Source: Membranipora membranacea | Taxonomy: Eukaryota > Bryozoa > Gymnolaemata > Cheilostomatida > Membraniporidae | DNA: 64,000 nucleotides | Assembly (NCBI GenBank): GCA_914767715.1 | Contig: OU612074.1 | Span: forward strand, 13,438,062 to 13,502,061 | Reading direction: 5' to 3' | In this document: piece after piece, positions 1-12,091 of the stretch | Layout of the letters: each line of letters opens with the position of its first letter | Position numbering within the stretch: the stretch's first letter is position 1 | Translations under genes and position numbers: made by a program | The notes under the pieces: model-generated | Databases searched by the model: none | What the model was told of the DNA's origin: nothing | What the model saw: the letters and a program-made list of their open reading frames with translations, nothing else

Positions 1-1202
1 TGATATTATCAAATAGATCCATATTTATTTCTTCTACAGAAATGTTGGGCATGGTAAGTGCCTCTGAAACGATATCAGAAACTTTCAGATCAAAGTCGAT
101 TTGCTGTCCGAGATCGTTACTTTGCCACCATTCCATAGCGCAGGTGAAAGCTCCATTTAAGCCGAAGTTATACAGATTACACTGTAAGGAGGCTTGGGAA
201 CTCGCTATCAGCAGGACACCTGTAAAATAGCAGATTTATATTATAAATAATAGAAACAATAATTATTATAAAACAGAATAATAAACAATATGCCATGGCC
301 TGAGACAAAAGCATGACTGACATTACCACACCAAGAAGTAGCAAATTTTCTACCCATGTTCTTCTTATAATTATCAGTTGATGAAATAATTTGTTATGCT
401 GGAAGGCATCTTGGCTGCCTCAAACCTAAAGGATAAAATTTTAATCTAACAAGTATTTTGACGCCGTTTACCCATAAGTAGTGAAGTGCGTAATAAAATA
501 TTTCAATCATATTATTGAAGAGCAAACTGATAGATATTACTCTGCAGAGAGGTTTCCGTGGAGGTAAACAGTGCAGACAGGCTAGTTCTATGAAGAAGAT
601 GGAGCTATCTCTGAAAGCTACCACATCTCTTACCGCAGTATTGCTACTACATGTAATATATAACAGATTGAACAAGACTGAATGCAGCAAGGAGGAGACA
701 ACCTCAGCCGTCTCCTCAGTTATTCGATGGGTATCTGCTTCCTGCATTAAACAAAAACCTCGAAATCAGCTGTCGGGATTTTCAGGCGATAAAATTGTCC
801 TTTTTGCAAATCAGGTTTGTGAATATTAGGCATGGCTGGAAATGTTTTCTACCTAGAATGCTTATTACTGCTCATTATAATAATCCTATCGGCTATTACC
901 CAGTGGGCTTTCGTCTGAAAATTTTGGGAACCTCATTTCATCAGTGCCATTTCACCAGTGCCGTTAGATATGTCAAACTACTTCTCCACAATGTATACTT
1001 AGAATTTCCATATTCTACTTGTTCTGAATTTCTTTGTTTCTGCACAACATATAATTCTTAACCACAAGGCATAAAATATTAAACATATATTATACAATAT
1101 ATATATATATATATTTATACATTAAAATGACTTTCTCTCCAGATTAATTGACGATACAGCGTCACAGTGTAACTTACCATAGACTAAAGCCAGAGATGTC
1201 AT
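1..1202 (-). CDS. RGM-family paralogue A, 5' end only (runs off the window)
   Basis: Two exons of a repulsive guidance molecule-like gene. Exon 1 (1178-1202) is 25 nt: ATG, seven more codons, then one base before a GTAAGT donor. Exon 2 (219 down to 1 and beyond) starts after a TTTACAG acceptor. Joined, they give MTSLALVYG-VLLIASSQAS, a signal peptide, followed by a mature N-terminus with CNLYNFGLNGAF and EWWQSNDLG motifs. Exon 1 has the same length and phase as exon 1 of paralogue B at 12067-12091, and exon 2 is almost identical to exon 2 of B. The visible reading frame is open to the window edge. The diagnostic RGM core (GDPH, GCP) would lie outside, so the family call rests on B. Transcription is leftwards, downstream of B in the same orientation, so this is a tandem paralogue. 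Confidence 0.8.
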
Positions 1203-2252
1203 CGCTGTCAAGGGAAGAGAAATCCAACCAGCTCACAGATCTGTGTGTCTGCTGTCTATCCTGTGCATCTATGATTGCAGTTAACTGATGTTGTCTTGAA
1301 AACCGGAATATGTCATTGAAATCATATGCAGAGAGAAAAAACATGAGCATGACTCACGTTACGTTGATACCCTCTGGCAAGAGTAAGTATTGTAAACCAG
1401 TTCTGATTGGCCTATCACAATCAAATCAAAGATGAAGCTTCTGCATCTTATCTACTTTATAATTATAACAAGATCAGTTCCTGATTGATATATCTGATAA
1501 TATTATGTAATGTCACAATTTGACACTATATCGTAATAATAGATCGATTAAACAGAGGGTAATATGAGATGAAGTAGCAGGCTGCACCAGGATGTATTCA
1601 ATGCGGTACGAATACGATATCGGTAGAGATTCCAATACCAGTCTCGTTTCCTTTAGTCAGGTTACTGTTATGCTCTATTCAATTATTTGTATTCTTTATT
1701 GATGAGGGTCTATTTTTCATTTTTGAGAGCATGTATAATTGCTAAAAGAGGTATACGTGTACTTTAACAAGTGTGACAAAACCTATGATTGTTCGAAGTA
1801 TAGCTGCACAATTAGATACCAGAAATCTGGTTATTTGATCGACTGCAGAGTGCAAACCGCATTCCTCCTCTGAGTTGTCAGGATCTTAGTTTCAGATAAT
1901 ATGATTTCAATGTTTGCTATGAAGACCTTAACATTCTTATATTTTACCTTAAGCCTTCAAGGAACTGCAATAAGTATTACATATATAAAAAAATGAGCTG
2001 AAAATTGAACGAAGTGAGACAACTCCTAACTGTAAAGAGTGACCCGAGAGAAACACTCATGTCTTTTTAAGTTTTTACTAACACTTTTTACTAACTGCCA
2101 GCAAGGATGTTTCAGCGTTCATTGTTATCATAAACAAAGAGAACATTAATTGAGTATACATACAACTTTGCACTGGGTTGGGTATCATGGTCTGACTAAT
2201 GAAACGTCTAGCTAACTGTGACTGCAGCAGCTTTTTGTGAAACAGATTCATT
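1203..2252. other. Intergenic, no gene seen
   Basis: This AT-rich spacer between the first exon of RGM paralogue A and the 3' end of the retrotransposon shows no long frame, RNA gene or clear repeat. The promoter of paralogue A should lie in its left part, but I see no convincing TATA or initiator. Confidence 0.5.
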
Positions 2253-5150
2253 AATTTATTTATTTTATTTATTGAGGTTTTCTAAAAGTTTATAATTAAA
2301 GCAAATTAAAAATAACTTGTTGACCTCACACACATTAACATAGATACAAAAAATGACTTGAATAAAAAGATATAAGTGGTAGGGTGTTACATACTATATA
2401 GTGTGTACTGTAGGATAATGAAAGCATGGTATCATAAATTGCATGAATAAGATGAAAAAAGAGAAGAAGAAGCAGAGAGTGGCAAACAAAAATACAAGTT
2501 AACAACATTAGGTAGGATTAAATGATGATGATTCATGAGGCTTGGCTGATTTAGTTACAAATGTATGAAAAATATTTAAAAAGGCTGATTTGCCTAGGTT
2601 TGATCTAAATGAGGGTTTCATTATTGCACAGTTGCTACGAAGTGATCGTGTATGTCTGTTTGGTTTGCTAACGAGATGAAGTATGTGCTTGGATGCACGG
2701 CCTTTATGGACCCTCGATTTGACCAACTTGTGAAAAAGAAAATTCCTTCTACTGTGGAGAGTATGTAAATTTAGGAGTAAGCGGCCAGATGTGACAGAAA
2801 ATTGTTTTTTGGGGCTGAAGTTATGATTCTGATTGCTTTATTATTTGTACTTTTTCTAATGTTTCTGAATTTTTGGCTAAACCATCAAGGTACAATGATG
2901 AGCAGTATTCTACTATTATAAAAAATAGTAAAAAAAAATAGTAAAAAAAATAGTAAAAAAAAATAGTAAAAAAAAAACTAGTAAAAAAAATAGGTCTGAT
3001 CAGTGATTTGTAAGTCTTCAATGAGTTTTCTACTGTCATGTATTTTTTTAGTTTTGATAACAAGTAGACCATTTTGTTTGCTTTAGAGGCGGTGGCATTA
3101 GCCTGAGGGGTTAAACTAAGTTCTGAATCAACAATAACTCCAAGAAGATTGAGCGAATGCTTGGATTCTGTTTTCAAATTGTTTATTTAGATTTGGTAAA
3201 AATATTCTACTTTCCTATTTGAGAAAATACAGTATTGGGTTTTGGATAAGTTGAGTTGAAGGAGATTGTTTGAATACCAATTCGATACTTCTCTCATCAA
3301 TGACTCAGATTTATCCATAAAGGTAGGGATATCTGTTGCTGTGCAGTAAATAACGGTGTCATCAGCGTAAGCGAATGCAGTTTTGTGCTTGTTAAGGAGA
3401 TCATTGATAGCAAGATTGAATAATATTGGACCTAGAACACTTCCTTGAGGTACTCCACATGTAATCGGTAGTGCACTGGACTGATCATCATCAACTTTCA
3501 TGACTTGGGTTCGATGTGAAAGATAGGATGTAAATAATTTTGTTGTTGACTCTGCAAAATTTAGTCGCTTTAGAGTGTGGATGAGTTGTCCATGATTTAT
3601 AGTGTCAAATGCTTTACGTACGTCCAAAGAGAGTGCACCTATGAAATTCGGTTGAAGGTTGTCTAGCGTTGTTCTCCAATTTTGTAAAAGAGAAAGTAGT
3701 AACTGTTCACTGGAATGGTGCTTACGAAAACCGAATTGCCGATCTGAGAGTATTCCATGTGTTTCGATAAAGGTCATTATTTGATTTTTCATATCTAGCT
3801 CAAACACCTTTGATATGATTGGCAGACTGGAAATTGGTCTGTAATTGCAGGAGTCTGTTTTATCGCCCTTCTTAAAGAGTGGGGTGACCACGGCTGTTTT
3901 TAGGCAGTCAGGGAATATTGATTCCTTGTAGCATTCGTTAATGATCAGGGCTATGGGAAGAGCTAATAGGTCTGCAACAGTTTGGTACAGGGAAGCTGGA
4001 AACATGGTCAAGCCACCACGTTTATTTGGTTTGAGGGACTTTATCAGTTTGTAGATTGTTTCGCTCTCAACATATGTGAAAGAGAAACTTGGACCTTAGA
4101 AAAGGTCAGGTTGTGGATCGATCTTAGGAATAAAAACCGATTGTCCAGCGACCGTGGTGAAATATCTATTAAGGGCATTTGCCTTGTCAGAGTTTGAGGT
4201 GTAGGTAGAGTTTTGATAGCTAATTTTCTCGATTTGATCAGAGGATTTCTTCTTTCCTGTCAGTGATTTCAGGCAGGTGAAAAAACTTTTTTCATCTTTA
4301 GATAACGAGTCATTTATAAAGTCTTTCTTAGCATTCCTAATTTTATTTGTAACAAAGTTTCGAGACTTGTTGAACTGTTTGACTTGCACTGTAGCTGGAT
4401 TAGGTATATCCTTGAATACCCTCTTGTGAAATTTGTTTCTTAAATTAATGAGATGCTGAATATCAGGGAAAAGCCACTGGTTTTTAGCCCCTCGCACTCT
4501 TTTTGTTTTAACTGGTGCATGCTTGTCAATCAGGTCAGAGATAAAGTTTTCGATATTTTCCATGTGGTGATGCAATGATTTGTTCATGTCAGTTGCTGTT
4601 TGCAGTAGTGGAAGTTTCAAACAATCATTATAAAATTCCTCATGATCAATGCTGTGAATATTTCTGGTTCTAATTAGTTTGCGTGGCTGTTTTATAGCAT
4701 GATGTTGATTAATTACTAAGTATGTGGCATAGTGATCAGAAATTGATCTATCGCATGTCAGGATCTTGCAACTTGCTGTAATAGCCCTGCAGACATGAAG
4801 CTCTGCTTTAAATGTGTTTTTTCGGTTGATGAGGAATTCCGATTAATATTAAAATCTCTAAGCAAAATAAATTTATGGCCAACATATTGGTTTTGATGTA
4901 GAATTGAGCTCATCATTGTAATGAATTCGGTTTTGTTAGCATCAGGCGAAGATAAATTGATCCGATGATGTAGCCGTGTTGGTTGTTTGAGGAGGGTATT
5001 TTAATCCAAACCGAGTCACAAAATCTGGACAGTTTAACACTTAATTGACTTATTATAGAGAATTTATATGAAGATTTTACAAAGAGCGCAGCACAACCTC
5101 CCCGGGTTTTGAACCGATATACACTGATGTGTGATCAGGGAGGGTGGATC
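2253..5150 (-). mobile_element. Non-LTR retrotransposon (CR1/Jockey-like), endonuclease plus reverse transcriptase, decayed
   Basis: Read on the minus strand. About 5110-4900 carries an APE-type endonuclease remnant (GGCAALFVKSS, DSVWIKI, YIIGSIY). From 4620 to 2821 runs one reading frame with a linker (HAPVKTKRV, NQWLFPDI) and a reverse transcriptase: FKKGDKTDSCNYRPIS, QFGFRKHHSSEQ, LDVRKAFDTINH, CGVPQGSVLGPILF and the catalytic YADD. The thumb follows (LLGVIVDSELS). In-frame stops lie at 4096 and 3187, and an A-rich T/A expansion (about 2918-2990) interrupts the C-terminus. The 3' end is a (AATAAA)-type simple tail, seen on the plus strand as TTATTTATTTTATTTATTG at 2257-2276. The element is inactive. 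It sits between the two RGM paralogues. Confidence 0.85.
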
Positions 5151-5858
5151 TACCCTGCTAATTCCTTGAATCAAGTGAAGGTTATGGTCTGGTAATTAAG
5201 CATTGGCTCTGAAGATGTATTTGTTTATTACAAAGTATTACCTAACAGCCTTTTTTTGCGCCTATCTTGAGGTACATTAAAGAAATGAGCATATTGATGT
5301 GTTTTTTATTGAGCATAAATTAAAAAATGAAAATAATAAAATCATTGAGATTAAATAGAACAAGCGCTACACATTTGATAGATGTGGACTTGGATATTGA
5401 GCTGATTGACATGGGATGCTGGCATTAAAAGGTAATGAAATCATTCATTTGGGTAAAAACTAAAAACAATATAAATATGCACAAGCATGATCACTCAGAA
5501 AGAGATATAAGATAATGGCTGGGCAGAAGGTTGTGGTGAGCATTGAGCTTTAAATGGACAACATTTAATTAATTATTAATTCAATTAATTGATGATGAAA
5601 AAAATATGGCAACTACACAATTTCATGTTTTGAAGATCATAATACAAAATATAATAAAAAACACAAATACTTGAAACTTGAATGAGTTCGGATGTATACT
5701 GAGTTCTTCCCCGATCAGCTGATAAGCTAGTAGAAGGGGAATAACTCATAATGCAGGTAAATTCTGTCTAGCTTTATGACGTAAATAAATGTACTTGGCC
5801 CTGCTGTCTGAGACTTATTTGAAGAGCTACTGTTGTATGATGGTCTGTCGATGTTTGT
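5151..5858. other. Intergenic / 3' flank of RGM-B
   Basis: Low-complexity AT-rich sequence between the 5' end of the retrotransposon and the stop codon of RGM-B. It must hold the RGM-B 3' UTR, but I could not pick a convincing canonical poly(A) signal. Nothing else is recognised. Confidence 0.4.
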
Positions 5859-8800
5859 TCAGTTGCGTGTGTTTAACAGTAACAGCAGAGCAGTCATTTG
5901 ACAAAGCATGTACAGTGGTAACCCTTGAGCTAGTACGGCTGAACTAGTAGTAACCTCCACTGTTGTAGTGGGGAGAGCTGTGGTAACCCCAAGTGACTCA
6001 TAGATCCTCTCATCACTCATTTCCACATCACCTTCTAGTGAAGCAGCCCCTATTGAGATCTCCGCAACCTTGAAATACGAAGCATAAAAAGTCTTACCAT
6101 AAGTATGTGATGGCAATTGGCAATGTGTTATATGTATTTGATGCACAAACATGGGTCAGCTTCTCGACAGAGACTGTGGCTATTTGTAATAGGCCTCCTA
6201 TAATAGACTGTTTAGCGGACTAACCTGCATATCGTTTGTCGTATCACAATCAAATATACAGGCATCGAGATAAAGCTCTTGTTGTGGTACTGAAGCACAG
6301 GCCTGCTCACATTCTGTGTTAGATCTTCTCTTTCTACCAGTCACAGAATCTGTGGTGACGTCTATCTCTTCTGGGCATCCTGTTATTAATAATCCTAGAG
6401 AAGCATCAAATACTTCTACTCCCATCCGCACTGTGAAGTAATATGTGTGCCTGTAAGAAAAGAGTGTTGTATAAGTCAGTGATGGATTGTCACATTCTCC
6501 GCATGCTCAGCTCTGGGCATGAGCTGATCTCTGCAAAATTGAGTCTCGTAATTCCGAAGCCATCTGATTGGCTACCTGCTCTGGTGACATACTCCCCAAA
6601 GCGCGCGGATTTGTTATTAATAGTTATCCTCTCTTGTCATTATTAGCTGATTTTGATTGACAGTTTATGCAGGGGATATCCCATTTCCCCCGTTCCAAAG
6701 TTGCAATCAGAACCCAAACTAAACTCATAGTTCTTGCACATGCGCAAATTCAAGTCACGCATGATGCATACTTAGCCTTACGACACCTGCTTTGTGGTAA
6801 TGATAGCCTAGTTTATCAGTGATCTACATGCCCAGTCAGATCACGAGAGTCAGTATGGGATTGTCAGGTTATTCTACCTGCAGGACAAGCTTTGGACATA
6901 GACTACCGATCTGCAGCACAGCGCCACGACAAAGTTATATCAGTTCATGAACTAAGACTAGGTGAATTAGTTTTAGACACATGTTTCAGGGACAGGCATT
7001 TATAACATCGCAATTTGTAGTTTAGGTATGTGCAGAGCGGTCGTGAGAGATGTAATAATTATATTCTCATGATGGCGATGTAATAATAGAATAATGGTGT
7101 AGTGTTTTCGATATCCTAAATCCTAAATCCAGTTCCGTTAACTTGTTTACTGTTACCTTGCCGCCAATCTATTCATAGCCACAGCGAATAACTACAGAGA
7201 GCATCATCTATTCAACTCAATGTTTTCATAGCCGAATCATCCCTCCAAGCTGTTACTCTTTGACCCCTCATAAACCCCATTGTACTCAGTTACTCTTTAA
7301 CCCCTCATAAACCCCATTATACGCAAAGAATGACAAACATTATTGCCTGATTCACCAAACCCCCTTTGTGTCGTCACATATTGCGATAGCGATGGGGCCC
7401 CCTTTTATCTATTATTCTCAGCACTTGTTTTTGTCTTTTTTACTATAAATTGAAATGCTTGGTCAAAGTACCTTATTCGAGCTTAAATCCTCAGAGAACG
7501 AGGTAATAATTTTACATGTTGTTTCTTCGTTTAAATCCATGATATACAAACTGTACATGGTCTAGAGCTCATATTTTATACTAACTCTCTCCTGGAAAGG
7601 GTGACAGTGGTATGTTTATATTATTTTTACCTTTTATCATAGCAACGCATCATCTAAAAACTTGATATTGATTTAAACAAACTTGCATTTTTACCATGAC
7701 AAATGCCATTTCAATTTCAATGTTTTATGTATAACCACTTGAAATCATACTAACCACACATTATCAATATTTTAATCAATTTTATATAAAATTGTAGTTT
7801 TACGGTGTCAACGGTTTACTCAAATAAACTACTATAAAATGCACCCGTTAGAAATTCGATCAATAATCTAGGAGGGCAGTTACAAATAGAGATCATGACG
7901 CTGTGACCAGGGACCAGTTGCAAAACTTTATTTAAAATTCTGACTGTTCTTTCTATTAGATTGACATTTTGCGTCTGTAAACACATGGTGGATGAGCTTC
8001 ATCCGTAAAGAAGATGAAACTCATATTGATCTCCTCAGATACATACTCTGGCAGTTGTGCTCATAGAAAGCGTCTCCAAACTTACCGATATTTTTTGAAG
8101 CCGAATACAGCTCCGGACCTCAGATCTGTCACCTGTACGCTCTCCCCGAAATCATTAATCTCTATCTCAGCTACAACAATAAAAATAGCATGGTGTGTAA
8201 TGTAATTGGTTGCAGTTGAAGAACACCCTATCTGATGAACTGAATGCATTCAATCGTAACTTTGATGTGTTAACCCTGTTTGTCCAATGCATACTGGCTT
8301 GTGCTGTGAAGTCTACAGTAACTCAGGCTTGTGAGGAACATAACTTACCTGTTCCATCAGTTGAGTCGACTCCATCGATGGTCAGTAATTTGACAGGTTG
8401 ATCTCCATCTCCTGATTCGTAATGAATCTGTGAATCAAGTCCAGTGAAGCTTACATTTACCTGAAACAAACATAGCAATATAACTAAGTGAAACTTTGAC
8501 TATTCCCATCGCCGTAGTATTAACATGATTAACCAACTTTCACTCAAAACACCACCACCCTTCATATTTAAAACTATGCTGCATTTGCAGCCATAAGGCC
8601 CGCTTCGACAAAACAGGCTGCTTGCTTGTCATTTTCGTAGGCTGTTATCTAGCTATGACATGCAACTTACATTCCACCTCTAGAATAAAGATTTCATGTA
8701 TCTATATATATAAATAGGACGGTTGGAGCTCTGACTGTTCTTTGTCGATCACTAGATGGGACTGAGAGAAGCAAGCTGGGCGGATTTGACAATACTTCAG

Positions 8801-11800
8801 ACCTCATTGTGTCCAATTTTTTATTTTAGTTACAACTATTACAATGTTTTCAATATTGAAGTCAATCACTTACCATAGTAACGTAACTAGCCTGGCACGT
8901 AGGGCAGGCTGCCTCTGCATAGGCCATCAACTGGAAGTATTCGTTACTAAGATAGGTCTGCCAGCCTAGGGCAGCACATGTCTGGGTCTTAGTCGCCTGG
9001 TATGTGAGCATATGAGGGTCTCCAAACACAATCACTGATGCCCTCTCGATGGTACCAACATTGGTCTGTAAAAATTGTGTAAACAAATATTATCAATCAA
9101 ATAAACAAACTGGCTTCTTTTGTCTGCACACTCGCCTATTAGTGTTCAATATAGTTGGTGGAATCACTGATACACAATTTTTTTTCTGCCAAAAAATAGA
9201 AGTTGGCCGCTGCTGCACTCTTATCAGAAAACGCGTGCTTATTGAATTCTGTATAACTTATCTCGAAGTTGTCAGTAATTGGCAAATAATATACGCAAAC
9301 TGATATTCAAAATCAGGCTATGAAGTTGACGCACTTGATGATGCCGTTGTTATTGTCAACTAGTAAGCCAGTATTTATGTCACTACATAAGTATGCTATA
9401 TAATTAATTTTGACTATCAGTTTGTGCAAAATGTTTGCCAATTAGGTGACCATGCTCAGATTGCAGATATACAGAATTCAATCAGCACACATTTGCCTGT
9501 GTGACAGCAGTGGTTAGACACCAATAACTTGTACATACAACTTTGACCAACTGAAGTCTGAGTATCAGTGAAACTTAGCATACCGAGTTTGTTGAGATAG
9601 AGTCCAGGCCATATCTTCTCCCCACAGTCTCGATGTGGCTGATTGCGTTCTTATGATCCTCAAAGAATGTTGGGAAAACTTTCTTCCACCCTCGGAAAAC
9701 ACATCGTGAAGCAGAATTTGCAAATCTAAAAAAAGTGGCATAAATTGCATAAAATTAAAGGCTTCTACAAATCTGTGATTCGTTTGCCCTTGTAACTAGT
9801 CTGGAATAGCTTGAAAACTAATTCAACTAAAAGATAACAGCGTGATTGATCGACACTTATTTTATATGAAGTGCAAACTGAAAGGTTGTTATTCGGTTTT
9901 GTTGTGTACCTAAATAAATATTCAGTTTACGATTATTTAGTATCGGTAGCTGTTGATGTACTCACCTGATCATACTCTCCATGATACGTCCTGTTCCTGC
10001 TGTAGATGTAGGTGTTAATAGGATAGGAAAGTCTGCTGTAAGTGATTGTATGAGATAAAAACAATCAGTCTCTAAGACCTGTCCAACTCGCTCCCATATT
10101 GTCCAATTGAATATGATTGAATTTTCACTTAGGTTAAAGAGATAGGGTGAATCGGTGTCCTTATATATGCCTATAAAGTCTAGGACGCTGCTGAACACTG
10201 ACCCAAGGTCGTTATTCAACTCTGAAATCAAAAAGTGACAGTGAATAATATGTCATGCAAATGCAGGTTGAGTCATGGTTATTAATTATTATTTCATTAT
10301 TTGTTGGAACTTTGTTCCCTGACTACAAGCTCGTGTTTAATTATGAAAACAAAACGCCAAACTGGCCAAGTCATAAAACTATGAAACTGTTAATCTCGGA
10401 ATTCTAGCTATCTCAGAAGTTCCCACCATTTTTCCTCACCCCACTTCCGTTTTTTACTCGTTTATTGGTCAATTAATTCGTACTACTTGTTGTGGATATC
10501 GATACACAATCTTAAAAATGAACTGATAAAAATTTTACAACCTCATCACATATTCCCATAAACCAACTGGTGATACATCCTTACGTTACGTCCACTCTAG
10601 CCCCACCCAAACGTCACTTCTAAATTTAGGTGTTTAAGTGTTTCATTTTCAGTATAAAGAAGACTCAAGTCAGAATTTGATAGAAGGTATGAATAATACT
10701 TCAGATACATACAAAAAAGAAACATTAACCGGAAACTTACTTTGTAGTAGTTGAGGTTTGGCGTTTGTGTTACTCGAGCAATACTCATCTCTAACATTAG
10801 ATAGAAAACTCATTATCACCTCAGGTTTGTCTTCTTCTACACAGTTATCATCCATCCATGTCTGCATACACGTCACAAACGGCCTCACTCCGTAACTAAA
10901 ACAGTATACCATGTATCAATATCATAACTGTAACATGTGAGGACAACTACTAATGTCACAAACGGCCTCACTCTGTAACTATAACTCAACAAAACTTGCA
11001 ATCAGTCGTATCATTCTGGACGCAACATGTATTTTAAATTTTTTGTTTCTTTCTAGATATGGGAACATGATGCAGTGGCTTTCCTCATGGACATGCAAGC
11101 CAGTATTTTGCCAATTTCCAGTATGGGTGATTGACTTGACACTGGACATGGTCAAAATACAAGCCTACAAGTTCAAGGGTCCCGTGACAGTATGTACCCA
11201 TTTGGGGATGGCTGTAGCAGCCAATTTGAAAATACAATATCTTATGGACGACGTATTACCTGTGAGTCACCCTTACCTTGTACATGAGGCATCAAAGTAT
11301 CTCTTATACATGGTCTGTAGCTGACTTCTATCAGCAAGCGCTGCCGGTAATCCAAACATCTGTAGTTCTGCTACGGTAATGTTCTGTCCTAGGAGTAGGT
11401 CAGCTACGACGAACAAAACATAGGGCTCTACCACCGCCCCCGACTCAATGATTTTACTAAGCGGGTCAGGACTGCTGGCATTGATATTATTAAATAGGGT
11501 CATGTTTATTTCTGCTAGAGAAATGTTGAACATGGTAAGCGCCTCTGAGACAATATCCGAGACTTTCAGATCAAAGTCGATTTCCTGTCCGAGATCGTTA
11601 CTTTGCCACCACTCAAGAGCGCAGGTAAAGGCTCCATTCAAGCCGAAGTTATACACGTTACACTGTAAGGAAGCCTGGGAACTCGCTATCAGCAGGACAC
11701 CTGTAAAATTAAAGAATTAATTCAATAATCCATGAAATAATTTTAATTATAAAATAATACATTCAATAAATAGACCCTGAATGATGACATTATAAATCAC

Positions 11801-12091
11801 CTAAATTTATAATTGTGAAACTATATCAAAGTAAAAGGTATATAATATTTTCAGTATATCAAAGTAAAAGGTATGATATTTTCAGTATATCAAAGTAAAA
11901 GGTATGATATTTTCAGTATTTTAGGTAATTTTTTAGTGTATTGAAGATCGGGGAGCCACAAATTTTTTCAACTTTTTTCAACACTTGGTATTTATCCTAA
12001 TAATTCCTGTAGGCCTATAAAAAACTTAAGTATGAAAAATTCCTATTTTTTAGGTAAAAGTCTCACCCGACAACATAGTAAAGAACCTCAT
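5859..12091 (-). CDS. Repulsive guidance molecule (RGM/hemojuvelin) family protein, paralogue B
   Basis: Ten exons: 12067-12091, 11277-11700, 10741-10895, 9966-10221, 9584-9725, 8874-9065, 8349-8460, 8086-8170, 6225-6450, 5859-6068. All have GT-AG borders and consistent phase and sum to 1827 nt (608 aa). A signal peptide (MRFFTMLSGVLLIASSQAS) is followed by a divergent Cys-containing N-terminal region of about 330 residues. The vWF-D-like core has FGDPHMLTY near residue 350, where RGMs self-cleave between Asp and Pro, then QTCAALGW, NEYFQLMA, GCPEEID, a furin-like RKRR (about 503-506) and YLDACIFDCDTTND. The C-terminus ends in a Thr-rich stretch and a hydrophobic tail (LYMLCQMTALLLLL), as expected for a GPI signal. 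Known RGMs bind neogenin and BMPs at the cell surface; that role is inferred here. Vertebrate RGMs are about 430-450 aa, so the N-terminal extension is unusual. Confidence 0.88.
6451..8085 (-). other. Large intron 8 of RGM-B
   Basis: This 1.6-kb intron contains no second gene that I can support. At about 7246-7322 a roughly 50-bp unit (core CTCATAAACCCCATT) occurs twice in tandem. The rest is unremarkable AT-rich sequence. Confidence 0.5.
10951..10985 (-). repeat. Partial duplicate of the RGM-B exon 3 5' end
   Basis: GTCACAAACGGCCTCACT at 10872-10889, inside exon 3 and next to its acceptor, recurs at about 10957-10974 in intron 2, followed by CTGTAACT. The second copy reproduces the exon start but is not continued by the rest of the exon, so it is a short local duplication that could act as a decoy 3' splice region. 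Confidence 0.6.
11823..11930. repeat. Tandem repeat, three copies of a roughly 32-bp unit
   Basis: The unit TATATCAAAGTAAAAGGTAT followed by GATATTTTCAG is repeated three times in intron 1 of RGM-B, with a 2-bp length change in the first copy. Confidence 0.85.

Noticed and set aside
394-1061. Overlapping frames of 88-117 codons on both strands
   Set aside because: They lie in the first intron of RGM paralogue A, show no family motif and have no consistent splice borders.
2821-4620. Active retrotransposon gene
   Set aside because: There are two in-frame stops and a low-complexity expansion within the reverse transcriptase.
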